Assembly: GCF_026914185.1 (NCBI RefSeq)
Contig: NC_070566.1
Span: 5,952,001 to 6,016,000, forward strand
Direction: 5' to 3'
From: Puccinia triticina
Taxonomy: Eukaryota; Basidiomycota; Pucciniomycetes; Pucciniales; Pucciniaceae
Length of the DNA: 64,000 nucleotides
Under the pieces are notes generated by a model. The model did not search any database. It was not told where the DNA came from and was given only the letters and a program-made list of their open reading frames with translations. Below, one piece after another: positions 1 to 10,979 of the stretch. Each line of letters starts with the position of its first letter. Position 1 is the first letter of the stretch. A program made the translations under genes and the position numbers.

Positions 1-340
1 TCCCACACCGTTCTCTGCGCTTCTGCTGCTCGCCGTAGACAGCCGCCAAACTCCGCCGCATCCATCATCCACCCTCTGCCTAGCCTCCAGAGGCTTGGGA
101 TCCTACTCGCCGCCTCCGCCCCAGCTGCGCCCGCTTCAGCTGCCGCGGCTTCCCCCAGCTCCGCGCCGCTACTAGAAAGTCCGCGCTGGACTGCGCAGCC
201 TGCTCCGCTCCGCACGCCGCATCCGACCGCGGCTCCGCGCTCAAGTAATGCGCCCCACCTCCACAACTCTAATCCGCACCGTTCCTAGGGCATCCGTAGC
301 CCCTTTCCTCCGCAGCACCGTAACCCCGCCGGCCGCTCTG
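1..340. other. GC-rich stretch without a recognisable gene
   Basis: The first 340 bases are cytosine-rich with many CCGC/CGCC runs. They show no open frame with recognisable protein character on either strand. The segment may be the edge of a gene or element lying to the left of the window. I see no defined feature in it. Confidence 0.4.
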
Positions 341-347
341 GTGCCCC

Positions 348-960
348 GTGCCCGTATTTGTCAACACACCAGTCAACCCCGGTCATCAATGGGAATATAC
401 CCTTCAATTGATGACCAGTTTTGATTGTTCATTTATTGGAGGGTTTACTCCACTTGATGATCTGTCATCCCAGTCATTGAGAGGACTATACCCTCCAATT
501 AGTGACCGGTCAAAACCGCTCATTGAGTGTAGTAAACCCTCCAATTGAGGACCGGTAATCAAGTGGAGTACACCCTCAAACCAATCACTGGAATGAGTGG
601 TCATAAATTGGAGGAAGTACTCTATCCAATGGCCGGGATGAGTGGTCATTGAGTGGTCATCAATTGGAGGGTGTACTCCATCCAATGGCCAGGATGAGTG
701 GTCATTGAGTGGAGGGTATGACCAGTCATCCCAGTCATGGAGTGTATGTATACCCTCCAATCAATGGTTGGGATGAGTGGTCATCAATTGGAGGGTGTAC
801 TCCACCCAATGGCTGGGATGAGAGGTCATCAAGTGGAGGGTATGTCAAGTCTGCCTGCTCATGGAGTGGAGTGTGGACTCCACCCAATGGCTGGGAGGAG
901 AAGTCATCAAGTGGAGGGTATGACAAGTCTGCCCGCTCATGGAGTGGAGAGAAAAGAGAA
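348..960. repeat. Palindromic minisatellite array (GATGACC family)
   Basis: Degenerate units alternate between a form such as GGTCATCAATTGGAGGGT and its inverse such as CCAATGGCTGGGATGAG, with spacers like GTGTACTCCA. Units are roughly 35-60 bp and imperfect. Open frames across this stretch simply read the repeat in all frames and are not genes. The array stops 2 bp before the LTR at 963, so the retrotransposon probably landed in or beside it. It resembles the arrays at 37560, 43235, 53980 and 63325. Confidence 0.85.
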
Positions 961-962
961 AC

Positions 963-1152
963 TGTTGCGAGGGACTAGGGGAGAAAACCAAAGTTCACCG
1001 TTGACAGACAAGTGACACTTTGGGAGTGAGATATATGTTCTGATTCACTAAGGATCAAACTCCAGGCGCCAATCTAGTGTAGACTAAATACAAGATTGGC
1101 CGTGTTTGGTTGAAGCACACAATGTACTAAATATAAGCATATATGTATCTCA
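963..1152 (-). repeat. LTR of the gag-only element (right-hand copy in element orientation)
   Basis: 190-bp terminal direct repeat, TG at its start. It matches 3139-3328 almost base for base, which points to a young insertion even though the gag frame inside is broken. Confidence 0.8.
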
Positions 1153-2070
1153 ACACACCCCCTTGCTGAAACAAAAAAAACTAATTTAAATATCTAAACC
1201 ACTTAGAGTTGAAGTTAAAGAATACTGGCGTTTAAGGGCGGCTACGCCGCCCCGTGATTGCTGGTGTAAATTCATTCACCATTAATTTAAGACACTTCCT
1301 AAAACGTTGCCTTTATGGTATGCCAAGGTGGCATCCTCCTCCAACCAGAATACGCGGATTGCCGGAGTTGAATTTTATAGAGCGAGTCGGATAGGTGCAC
1401 GGAGGGTGTTGATGAAACTTCTGAAAAGAAACTCAATTTCCCATTTTTGTGGGATCAATTGCGTCCGGGAAGACTCGGAGGCACGCCGGAAAAGGTGTCA
1501 GCCTGGAGAAGGGCTAGGGAAATGGCTTGGGGTGATTTTAAGAGTTCTGAAAAGAACCTTAGGTAACCTTTTTGGAGTGATTGATTGCATGTGGAAAGAT
1601 GAAAATGGAAGAAAAGGGGAAGGGGGATGTGGGCAAAGGTGGGAGGGGAAAAGGAAATTAAATAACAGAGTCCGGCTTGAATTGAAGTATAGGGGAAAAG
1701 TATAAAAGGAGGCAGCGAGTCGATGATTGCTGGTCATCGCTCGGCTCTTGCTCGGCGCCAATTGCTTAAAGAGCCAAGCGATCCAGGTGCATTGGGACCT
1801 GAATTTTTTTTTGGGTGGGGGAAGAGAGAAATGCTGCCATTTGTTTTGTTGGTGGGCGCGGCGGTCCGCTTAATGTTAAACTGTTAATTTCCCACGGGGG
1901 ACAGAAAGAGAAAGAAAAATTTAAAGTAATTGGGCCAGAGATCCATTGACGGTGGAAGACAGGGAGATATCATAACAATAAGTATACCTAGCGCCGCCAG
2001 AGAGGAATTGACCGTCAGGATTAGCCGGAGTTGCTGTTCCTACAAAGGTAATTGTCTTCTACTTTGGAGT
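1153..2070. other. Internal non-coding part of the gag-only element
   Basis: This section lies between the LTR and the gag relic. It holds purine-rich stretches around 1600-1700 and no frame resembling a retroviral enzyme. The open frames present are short and without recognisable character. Confidence 0.5.
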
Positions 2071-2981
2071 TCATCCCCACACGACGTCAATTTCCGCATT
2101 GAAGTCGTCCTCTTCTTCATCTTCTTCATCGCTAGGACCACTGCCTCCGAGGGATACCGTTGACACCACACCGGCACGAGTCTCGAATCGGGTCTGTTGT
2201 TTGTCCTTGGCTGGAGGGTTTGGACAGGCTGAGGAATGGTGACCGATCTGGTGACATTTCCAGCAACCTTTTTTCTTCTTCCTGGTGACAGCCGGGGATG
2301 CAAACGCCTCCGGTTGGTGATCAAACGACACGCTCATCAATACTTCGTGTGCTTCGAGCAATCCAATGGCATCGTCAAGGGATATTTCGACAGGCAAGTA
2401 AACAAGGTGGTCACGGATTGGCTTCCATGAGTCGTCCAGTCCGCAGAGCAGACAATCCAGATCTGTTGATCTGCCGGAGCTAGTTCAACCGACTTGAGGT
2501 CGGAGGCTGAGTTTTTGATCCGAGCGATCCAGGTAGCAATCGGCTTGTTCAGGTCGTGACAAGCAGTCCAAAAGGCATCCTCGAGCATCATCCTCCTTGC
2601 TCGGGTGTTCTTTTTGTAGGCATTGCAGATTGTCTTGAAGAGAACACTCACGGGCTTGAGCTCCTTGAATCTTATCGCCAAATCAACCGACAGAGTCATC
2701 TTCAGGGTGGCTTGAGCCACTTCGGATAGGTGGTCCTAGTCCGTGGCGGACTCTTCAGCATAGTAGAGGCGTTGGGATCCTTGAGCGATCGGTTTCGACG
2801 CCGAATCCTTGTAGTCAGTTTCTGGACGGAGTAGTTTCCCAACAACGATGTCATGGACACCGACAATCGCAAAGAGTTCCTCGAGGCGAGTTCGCCAGGC
2901 TGGGAAACCGACCGAGTTGCCATTGAGTATCAGAACATTCCCAATGAGAGCCGCGGGGTTTTGCATAGAACAAGCAGGCAT
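2071..2981 (-). pseudogene. Copia-type gag relic with zinc knuckle
   Basis: On the minus strand the frame probably starts at the ATG at 2979-2981 (residues MPACSMQNP). It continues with a capsid-like section containing LNGNSVGFPAWRTRLEEL, then ATWIARIKNSASDLKSV, and ends with a CCHC zinc knuckle CWKCHQIGHHSSACP near 2240-2285. This order, a hydrophobic N-terminus with W, an ATWxxRI helix and then a knuckle, is that of Ty1/Copia Gag, which packages the element RNA. The reading frame is interrupted by an in-frame TAG at 2736-2738 and a frameshift near 2390-2410. A short acidic tail (EEDEEEDDF) follows the knuckle before the stop at about 2071. No pol follows, so the element could only move with enzymes supplied in trans. 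Confidence 0.75.
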
Positions 2982-3138
2982 GGTGATCAAGACGAGTTTG
3001 ATGGCAAGTGAGTCCAACGATTTGATTTCCGGAGACAGTTGATGCCAAGATTGAGGAAGAGTTTGAGTTCGAGATTGTAAGTAACTGAGAGTTTGAGTTT
3101 GAGATTGCAAGCAGGGTGAGCGAATGGGCCTCATAACC

Positions 3139-3328
3139 TGTTGCGAGGGACTAGGGGAGAAAACCAAAGTTCACCGTTGACAGACAAGTGACACTTTGGG
3201 AGTGAGATATATGTTCTGATTCACTAAGGATCAAACTCCAGGCGCCAATCTACTGTAGACTAAATACAAGATTGGCCGTGTTTGGTTGAAGCATACAATG
3301 TACTAAATATAAGCATATATGTATCTCA
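3139..3328 (-). repeat. LTR of the gag-only element (left-hand copy in element orientation)
   Basis: 190-bp partner of the repeat at 963-1152, starting TGTTGCGAGG and ending GTATCTCA. Confidence 0.8.
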
Positions 3329-4497
3329 CAGTTTCTGAAAGCTGGTGGAACAGGGGGAAAAATTTTTCTGGAAACACTTGTTTTTTGATGAGAACCAATT
3401 CTGGAATCTACCCAGAATTTGTGTGCTGTGGTATGTGATTCTGATTCAAAATAGATTCTTGCAAAAAAAATTGAAACTTGTGCAAGAATCTATTTCTTTC
3501 CGCTATGGCACACACCCTTACTGAACTTCAAAAACAACCAAAGGCTCGGGGCTTACCTCCTTATTACAACCATCCACTTGAATTATCAGAGGCATCACTT
3601 GAACACGGCCCAGAACCGGACATCAAAATTAAGCAACCTGCAATGAATGTGGAAACAATGAAAAATATTACAGAACCAACAATGGAACTTGCGGAAACAT
3701 ATTTGGAAATTACACTCAGGAATCATTTTTGAAACAACAGCTACAACAATCCAGCTACCAGATATGGCAACAAACCAGAAACCATCAAAAGCATACTTGA
3801 TGGATACACCAATGGAGCTTAAACACATTGTTATTGAAATACCAGAATTTGGCTTGGACATTGTGGATTCAATGAACAGTGTGGATATGACAATCAGCAT
3901 GGATGAAGAAGAAACCTTGCATCAATCTATTCAACAAAACCAAACCAAACTGTGGATTGTCAGACACATCAACTCAACAACCATAACTCACAAATTGAAG
4001 ATTCTATCCTCACAGAAAAAACAGTTCAGGAGCCTCAATTTCCTCACACCCTTGCAATAATTTTGATGGAAGATATCAACAAACCGGGAAGCAAGATGTT
4101 CAACAAGCACCTCTCCAAATCTCACTTGGATCAGCAAGAAGAAACTTCCAACAAATTTACCCTTCAAGCCCCAGGAACCACAGATATGGAATCCAAATAA
4201 AATGAAGCCTACACCATCAGTATATGCAAACCAAATATTAGTACTACAGATTTCAATCCAGCAGAATCACAAACTTCAAGCCATTGAATTCCAATGCCTG
4301 CTAAAAAAACATTTGAGACTCTGCCAGAACAGGTTCCGCCAGACATTAACTCAACACCCAAAAATTCAAGTAGAAAACTCAATGAAGACCATTCATAAAA
4401 TAAACAAGAATTGGATGGATCAATCAACAATTTATGTCATCTTGGATTGCAAAGGAATCAATTTATTTACTTATTTTCCTTAGTCAGGAAGCTCATT
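3329..4497. other. AT-rich region with long but unrecognised open frames
   Basis: Several plus-strand frames of 70-125 codons (3478-3732, 3689-4060, 3952-4200, 4202-4483) run in different phases. Their products are rich in N, Q, T, E and P and lack domain features. They may be the eroded remains of one coding sequence broken by frameshifts, or chance frames in A/C-rich DNA. I do not recognise a family and do not call a gene. Confidence 0.35.
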
Positions 4498-4808
4498 GCA
4501 ACGGTGTGCCAGCTACGCTAACCATAGTGTTAGCGTGGCGTAATTCCGCTAACTTTTAGTGTAGCGTTAGCAGAATTGTGCCTTCTCCGCGCTAAAGCTA
4601 TGCGCACAGGGTGCGCAGCTAATTTAGCTGTTAGCGCAGATGCGAGAAATTGCTCTGTAGAGCAGCGTAGCGTAGCTTAGCAACTGTAGCGGCGCGCTAA
4701 CACTAACAAAGACTTGCTAACGCTATTCAAAATTGGCGGGCGCTTTTTGCCGCTATGCTAACACTTAGCGCTGAAATAGTGTAGTGTAGCATAGCGGCCC
4801 ACTGTTGC
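4498..4808. mobile_element. MITE-like element rich in GCTA motifs, copy 1
   Basis: A 311-bp block is bounded by imperfect inverted ends, GCAACGGTGTGCCAGCTA at the left and, read in reverse complement, GCAACAGTGGGCCGCTATG at the right. The inside is full of alternating GCTAAC/GTTAGC/GCGTAG words able to form many small hairpins. A related copy lies at 62734-63044. The terminal word CAACGGTG is also shared with the MITE at 27420-27900. No clean target duplication is visible. Confidence 0.65.
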
Positions 4809-5768
4809 TCCTTGTTCAACCATCACTGGAAATTATGCTCAACTGCTTTGGACAACTTCAGACAAAATTCAACTGCCCAAAGCTGCTTCTTGGAATTGGT
4901 TAAAGATGTATAATTTTTCTCTTTTCTAAATTATCAAAACAAGATATCAGCTCTAAATCCTGATACTATTGTGGCTTAAATCTTCCAAGGTGGGGGAGGA
5001 ACTTGCATTCTTTCAAATTCACTCTTTCATCACCATCCTCCCTCCATCAATCTCAAAGTATTAATTTCACCAATTCAGAATCTCTCAAAAAATCTATAAA
5101 AACCTCAAACATGGAAAAAGTACCTCCTGGGCATGAGACTAAACTGTTCAAACCAACAAAAATCAGTCATTCAATTAAAGTTGAGGGAGGAACTCACTCC
5201 ATATTTAGTCATGCTTTTCCCACCTTTATTACTTCCCTCTTCTTCTATTTTACCCACATCTTCCACGAGTGATCAGCTCACTCACAGTTCTGACTCAATT
5301 CACTCCTTAAAAAACTCACAATTTTTTTTAAATCCAACATTTCTTTTTTATTTTTTTGCCTTACTCACACACACTTATCATCTCACAGGTTGAGGACAAT
5401 CTGACAAGTTGCAAACTTAACAAAGGCTCACTTTGAGATCACCAAAGGGGCAGCCCTGCAGGGTCTCTGTCTCACAGAGAGGCTTACCTGGTAAAAACTG
5501 TACAGAGTCCCAGGAATATCTGCCTGTATCAGGCTTTTTTCACATTTTCCTTTTTTAAAAAATCAACAGTTAGTTGGTTGAAGTCGCCCCTTGGGAATTA
5601 AGAATTGCTCGGCAGTGCGCTTCTTTTGATGCATTTTGGGCCTTGTAGCTTCCAACATAAGGCCTGATCCTCCAGTTTGAAGCTTTCAAGTACTGAGAAA
5701 AGTAAACTGCATAGAGAGAGAGAGAGATGTATCAATAAATCCATATGGCTGTCTCAAACTTAACACAT

Positions 5769-5812
5769 TCCCTCCGAGGAGGTCGCGCGAAGCGCGACCT
5801 CCGCAGGAGGGA
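5769..5812. repeat. GC-rich hairpin
   Basis: Near-perfect inverted repeat: TCCCTCC at 5769-5775 pairs with GGAGGGA at 5806-5812, and GGAGGTCGCGC pairs with GCGCGACCTCC across a tiny loop. It belongs to a recurring hairpin type built on AGTCCCTCC/GGAGGGACT, seen also at 6435, 6804 and 22396. Confidence 0.7.
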
Positions 5813-6434
5813 CTTGCCCGCAAGCGGTGATCTTTGGCACAGGAGGAACGTGATTTTTTAAGAAAATCACAATTGTTTTAGTAATCTCACAATTTCTCTC
5901 TCATCTTACCAAGTTATTTCTCCTGATTTTCATTACATGAAAGCTCTGCATGTTGCGGAGGGGACTGCCACTTTAAAAGTTTCATTATCTGCTTTCTTCA
6001 TTGTGTAATCAACGCAACAAACCATCCAACTTCCTCCTGAGGTGGAGGAGTGAGTAACTTGATAAACTGCCCCAATATCTTTTTTCCTTTCAGAGTTTAG
6101 ACAGCCACCTGACATATCATGTTCAGTAGCCTCTACTGATCTCAGCTTTGTAATTGAAACTGCATGCGTGTGTCAGTGAGTTTGTGAGAGTATGGCATTG
6201 CGGTATCTTCGAGCGAGTCCGTACAATTTTGCCTTTGGAGCACCCGGACAAACAGGAATGTAGAGCTGAGGGAATAAGTATAAGATGAAGATGAAGCCCT
6301 GCTTCTCTATCTTGTGGTGTAACATACCATGCAAAAAACCCATGACATGGGGGTGTAAATACTGATGCAAAAAAAACCCCTTCATGGAGCCTCAAATTTG
6401 TTCCCTGCCATGCCAACTTTCACCGCTTAGGTGT

Positions 6435-6479
6435 AAGTCCCTCCTGCGGAGGGCCCTTTGGGCCCCCTTGGAGGGACTT
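6435..6479. repeat. GC-rich hairpin
   Basis: AAGTCCCTCC at the left pairs with the GGAGGGACTT at the right, with an inner GGGCCC/GGGCCC palindrome. Same family as 5769-5812. Confidence 0.65.
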
Positions 6480-6803
6480 TGATAAGTTCGTGGCTGTCTG
6501 CACAAGGAGACCAGTTTCTGTATTACAGAAGTTGATGTTGGAATGTCAGGGGGATACTGCTGTTGTTGCTTACATCAGCAGGAATGCGTCTCCAAAAGAG
6601 GCCTTTTTCAAACAGCTCTCCAGGCAATGAACCAAGTGCTATCAGCCTGTGACCGCTGCCAAATTAAACAGGAGAAGCAGGCCTTTCTTTGGTATCCGGG
6701 GCGGGACTCAGTTCTTTTGGGAAGTGGGGTTTTTGGGGGCACAAAGTTGGCCACCTGCAAAAACAAAGCACAGGGCTCTCACGCCAGGAATCAGGGATTC
6801 CAT

Positions 6804-6883
6804 GCGAGTCCCTCCCTGACGGGAGATTGCACTTTGTGCAAGGCGCTTTGCGCCGCGCCCTCCGGCAGGCGAGGGACTCGTGC
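6804..6883. repeat. GC-rich hairpin with inner GGCGC stem
   Basis: GCGAGTCCCTCCC at the left pairs with the GGCGAGGGACTCG at the right. An inner stem, GCGC-TTT-GCGC, sits in the centre. Same hairpin type as 5769 and 6435. Confidence 0.6.
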
Positions 6884-7150
6884 TAAGAGCATTCCCACCG
6901 CGGGCCCTAAATTGGGTCCCTATTTGGGATTTACCGACCCAACGCGACCCACCGCGGGCGCTAAATATGTGTTAAATTTAAGGCCGGCCCTAAATTTCGT
7001 GCCCGAGTCCCCACATCTAGGGACTCGTAGGGACTGTCCTAGGGACTCTCCCTCCTGGTCAAAACCTACTGTCACATGCCAGAGACAGTGAAACTCCAAC
7101 CCGACCCATTCAATCTCACCCCCGATATCCTTTGATATCAATATCCGACC

Positions 7151-8564
7151 ATGGACAACATCCCTCTTGACCCGGCGCTTGAAGCGCTCATGCCAAGCAC
7201 TGACGGTGAGATTTTGACTAGTTTCTTCTGCAGAGTTCAAAGCTTTTATTGATTTTTTTTTTGCTTCTTGCAGACCTGATGGAAATAGATGTACTCTCCG
7301 CTCCACAGAATGAATTGAGGAAGAGAAGCATCCCGTTGCCAGATGGTCAGTCGAGTACTTGATCTTCTTTTAACTTTTACTTATTTTTCTTTTTGTAGTT
7401 GCCGGTCCGAACCCAAAGAATTCTAGAAAGAAAACTGTGAAACCAAGACCCAAGAAAGCCGTCAAAAAGAAAAATCAAGAGCCTCCAGAGCCTCCAAACA
7501 AGATGCCGCCGATTGAGGAGGACCACCCACCAGCGTCTGTTGAAGCAAACAAACCCAACAGCGGAGACAGCAGCGAGTCCGAGTCTGACGGAGACAATCC
7601 CCCCAAAAAAAAGAAAGCGCCCAACTATCTTGAGCACAAGGATCTCCAGCTCTGTAACTCGTGGCTTGAAACAACCAAAGACAGTCGGAAGGGTACTGAT
7701 CAATCTGGAACGGCTTTTTGGGAAACCGTAACAAACCACTATCAATCAAAGATCTCTGAACCCCTGCAACCCTTAAAGAGCATCAAAAGTCATTTCGGCA
7801 TCATCCAGCATGCGGTAAACAAATTCCACGGGTGTGTCAACCAAATCAACCACCGAAATCCCAGCGGAACTACTGCAACTAATCGGATCAGCATGGCTCT
7901 CACACTTTACACCAAACTTTATGAAAAACCCTTCCAATACATTTCCTGCTACAACCTGCTCTCAAAAGCGCCTAAGTGGATTGATTACAACGCAGCGATG
8001 AACAAGAAAGCCGAGCTTAAAAAGCCAGAAAAGGTGTTGGGCCCCTCCTCAAAAGTGAATACCTCTGTCTTCAGCCCATTGCCCGGCTCATTACCCAGCT
8101 CAACCCCCGCAGAAACTGCCCAGTTGTCCTCAGAAGCCTCCGGTGATGAGACAGCTCGCACTGGACCAACTCGACCGATCGGTCGAAAGAAGGCTAAATT
8201 AGCATATCAAGAGGAGAAACTGGACGCTTCAAACCACGAGCACCTCAAGAAGATGGCCGGTGCACATGTTGAAATAGCTGAAGTGGTCAAGAAGCAACAA
8301 CTATTGTTGCAGAATGCCATGTCTGCTCAACAGAAGACCCTTGATTGCCTTGCGGACGAAGCGATCATGAATAAGGATCTCACTGGCGCTGATGAGGATG
8401 TTAAACGGTACTACTCTCTTGAAAGAAAGTGGATCTTAGCCCAACGTGAGCAAGAAATTGCGACACCGGCTCCAGCTCAGGGTCCAACAAGGGCGTCCTC
8501 TGCCGCTGTAATTCCAGCGTGCGGTTCGCCCTCACCCCTCCGCTGTTGCACTTGCGCAGTTTGA
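7151..8564 (+). CDS. Myb/SANT-like, NAM-associated-type protein (Puccinia-expanded family)
   Basis: Three exons, 7151-7205, 7274-7345 and 7399-8564, with GT-AG introns of 68 and 53 bp, close in frame as 430 residues. The N-terminus is acidic, then Lys/Pro-rich (residues about 45-95, with a PKKAVKKK patch likely to act as a nuclear signal). A Myb/SANT-like helical domain follows at about 105-200 (YLEHKDLQLCNSWLETTKD, then SGTAFWETV). A Ser/Pro-rich linker and a charged C-terminal helix with AQQKTLDCL, DEDVKRYYSLERKWIL come last. From memory, rust fungi hold many proteins of this build annotated as No-apical-meristem-associated C-terminal domain proteins, some probably linked to transposons. 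DNA binding is inferred from the fold, not shown. No transposase gene is seen next to it. The last 30 residues are low-complexity and could come from a later insertion. Confidence 0.7.
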
Positions 8565-10979
8565 GGGGCTAAACTTGTTGGCCCCCCTTTGCATAATGCC
8601 TTCAATGCCGCGCGCTGGGGGCCATCCACCCACTATTTCAAACCCTGCTAGACAGGGATGGATAGTGGGTCTAGTTTGTGGTGTTTAGATTTTTTGTTAA
8701 GAACACTTTTTTTTGTGATTTGTTTTTTTTTTGGAAGGGGGAACCCTTGCATTTTTTTTTTGTAATTTTGTTGATTTGTAGGGGAAACCCTTGATCTTTC
8801 TTTCCGTTTTTCTCTGTCTTTAATAAACTTGGATATTATATTTAGTATTAGTACATAGTTTGATTTATAAATTGTTATAATTTTTGTTAACGCTGGCTTG
8901 CGCTGCATAGCTGGCTGACATAAAACAGTTTTAGCCAGCTTTTACTTGTGAGCAAGCAGAAGGGTACTCTGAAGTAGCCCAATGTGGATATGGTCTGAGT
9001 CAGCTGCAATCACATCCAGTTCTGGTTCTCCAAAGTGGTGGAGAAAACTTAAAAGGAACTGGGACCTTGTGCGCCAGTACATAACTATACTATGTAAAAG
9101 ATACTGTGGTGCATACATGATTTATGACAAACTCCACAATTCACCCTATCAGACAATTAAGCTAGAAGGAATCACAAATGTGTCAAACCTACCTCCTAAA
9201 AGACCTGACTTAACCAAGTTAATCCTCTGTGGGACTGAGTAGGGAGCACCACCAACTACACGGCGGGAGCGATCGAGGATGATCCAGCCCGTCCAGCCGA
9301 CGGGCGGGCCGGATTGACGCCGAAATGTCCCCAGATGACGGCAAATTGCCTGATCAGGGCCCTGCAGACGACGCGCTGCCCCATCTCTGACGGCCAGGAC
9401 GTGAGGTCGGACCCGACCCCGGCAAAACCACGTCCGCTTCGCTAGGGACCGGCATCATGACCAGATATTATCGGTCATGATTCCAGACCTGTTGGGAGCT
9501 GCTCAACTCGGTCAGTTTCCCGGGCAGATGGTGGTCGGTCCTGTGCACAAGTCCTTGGGGCAACTTTGAACAGCGGGGGTGATCAGAAATTCTTGACTTT
9601 GAGAGCCAGTCTCAAGTCCCCCCTCATCATCTACCCCATCGGCCTCCCTTCCTCGCTCCTCCATCCAGCTCCCTTCCTTGCTCCTCCTCCTTCCTTCGCT
9701 CCTCCATCCTCCCTTCCTTACTCCTCCCCCCCTCCCTCCCTCGCTCCTTCCCCCTCTCTCCCTCGCTCCTCTCTCCATTGCTCCTCTCTCCCTCGCTCCT
9801 CTCTCCTCTCTCCATTGCTCCTCTCTCCCTCGCTCCTCTCTCCATCGCTCCTCCCTTGTGCGGATAATCAGCTCAAATCATTGTAATAGTAGTCTGTGTG
9901 ACATGTTTGTAGTTGTATCAGCTCGGTGTACATATATCTTGTTCCTTGTTTAATTCTTGAAACAAAACCATTCTGCTAATGTAAATATTGTTACTGTCTA
10001 TCAATAATATTGCCAATCGGGCCGGCGGCCCACCCGGGTCTGAAAGCCAGCATTCTGCCGCCTCAATGGCCGACCTGGTTGGTTCGGTGTACAAAGTTAT
10101 GGCGTGGTGGGCTGGTCGCAATGCCACACATGTTGTCGTCTTCAACACGGCCCAGGTCGGATGGACAATCTGCTTGCTGGCATTGGCACTGCTATTACAC
10201 CGGCCATCCGACCGGTGTGCCTGCCAGCTCTTTGGCAGACATCGTGCGCCCCGCCATGATGTCGTCAACCACTGGTGGGTCAAACAGAGTCCCGAGTACG
10301 GGAAATCTCTGTCCTCTTGACGGCGAAACGCGCCCGCCGTGTACAGGGAGGGACTATGACTTTGGTTTGGGTGCTTGCCTTGCAAGTGGAGTAAGGCTCT
10401 TACCCATGGTCAGTTGTTTGTAGGATTTTCTCGTGTGTGATGTGGGTATGTTGTTAGCAGCGTAGCTAACAGAGAATCCTGATTCAAATGTGGTAACTGT
10501 TGTAAAAATGAATTATTGTAGTAGACAAATATATACCAATTGTGATGCAATTGAGGACTTTCCATCAGCACTTAGAGAGCTGTAGATGGCCATTTGAATC
10601 CTAAATGAATATAGCTTTATTCAAAACCACAACCATCACACATGACAGCTATGAATCACAGGCTTAGGAAAACACATTCCTTTTCCCCAAAAATTAAAAG
10701 TTAGGGTGTGTATATTGAAATCTGGGAGGGATGTAGATCCAAAAGGAAGATTTCAAATATAGAGGAAATCCCCACCGCTTGACTAGTACTGCCAAAGATT
10801 GCACTCTCCTATTCTCAAGTTTTTGAATGTGGCGAAGCCGCATTTGAACTCTAGTGATGATATGCATATTGTATCTACTTCAGAACAAAACTCCCAGAAC
10901 AATTTGCTAGACAAGAGAAACATTGATCAAATAGATGATGTGGTTGAGGTAGTGTTTCCTTCAAGATGTGAGAAAATTT
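8565..10979. other. Gene-poor stretch with pyrimidine-rich tract
   Basis: No gene could be supported. 8640-8880 is T-rich and 9240-9600 is GC-rich. Between 9918 and 10423 three overlapping frames on both strands exceed 110 codons, but their products have no recognisable features. The AT-rich segment 9880-10010, ending in AATAATATTG, resembles an LTR-like 3' end, but I found no matching partner in the window. Confidence 0.4.
9655..9855. repeat. CTCCCT/CTCGCTCCT microsatellite-like tract
   Basis: About 200 bases of the plus strand are nearly pure pyrimidine, made of words such as CTCCCTCGCTCCT and TCTCCATTGCTCCT in tandem. It produces long spurious frames on both strands. Polypurine-polypyrimidine DNA of this kind can adopt triplex structure; that is inference. 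Confidence 0.85.

Larger units (their letters stand above)
963..3328 (-). mobile_element. Gag-only LTR retrotransposon (Copia-like, non-autonomous)
   Basis: Two direct repeats of 190 bp, 963-1152 and 3139-3328, are nearly identical (one visible difference, AGTGTAG versus ACTGTAG) and begin TGTTGCGAGG and end CTCA. Between them lie about 2 kb holding only a gag-like reading frame on the minus strand. No protease, integrase or reverse transcriptase motif is seen. The flanks (GAAAC left, CAGTT right) do not give a clear target-site duplication. Elements of this kind (TR-GAG type) depend on enzymes from autonomous relatives. Confidence 0.8.
4809..7150. other. Intergenic AT-rich stretch with hairpins; possible eroded coding fragments
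   Basis: Apart from the hairpins listed separately, this 2.3-kb stretch holds no supportable gene. On the minus strand, 5590-5700 and 5930-6420 contain short runs that read like eroded protein-coding sequence (for example QYLKASNWRIRPYVGSYKA), but stops and shifts break them. A (GA)n tract lies near 5716-5727. From 6890 to 7020 the word CCACCGCGGGC followed by GCTAAAT is repeated. Confidence 0.4.

Noticed and set aside
404..1015. Overlapping open frames of 60-118 codons on both strands
   Set aside because: All read through the palindromic minisatellite, with repeated peptide motifs in every phase. They are products of the repeat and not genes.
3478..4483. A possible gene made of plus-strand frames in several phases
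   Set aside because: No splice sites joined the frames convincingly and the products have no recognisable features, so it is described only as unassigned sequence.
6543..7091. 182-codon plus-strand frame
   Set aside because: It crosses the 6804 hairpin and the CCACCGCGGG repeats; Cys-rich start and repeat-derived end look like chance.
9512..9953. Open frames of 70-106 codons, Arg/Glu/Gly-rich on one strand and Pro/Ser/Leu-rich on the other
   Set aside because: They translate the CTCC microsatellite and its complement; composition explains them.
9918..10423. Three overlapping frames of 110-155 codons
   Set aside because: No family features and no splice-supported extension. Overlap on both strands in GC-rich DNA makes chance the simplest reading, though a lineage-specific gene cannot be excluded.
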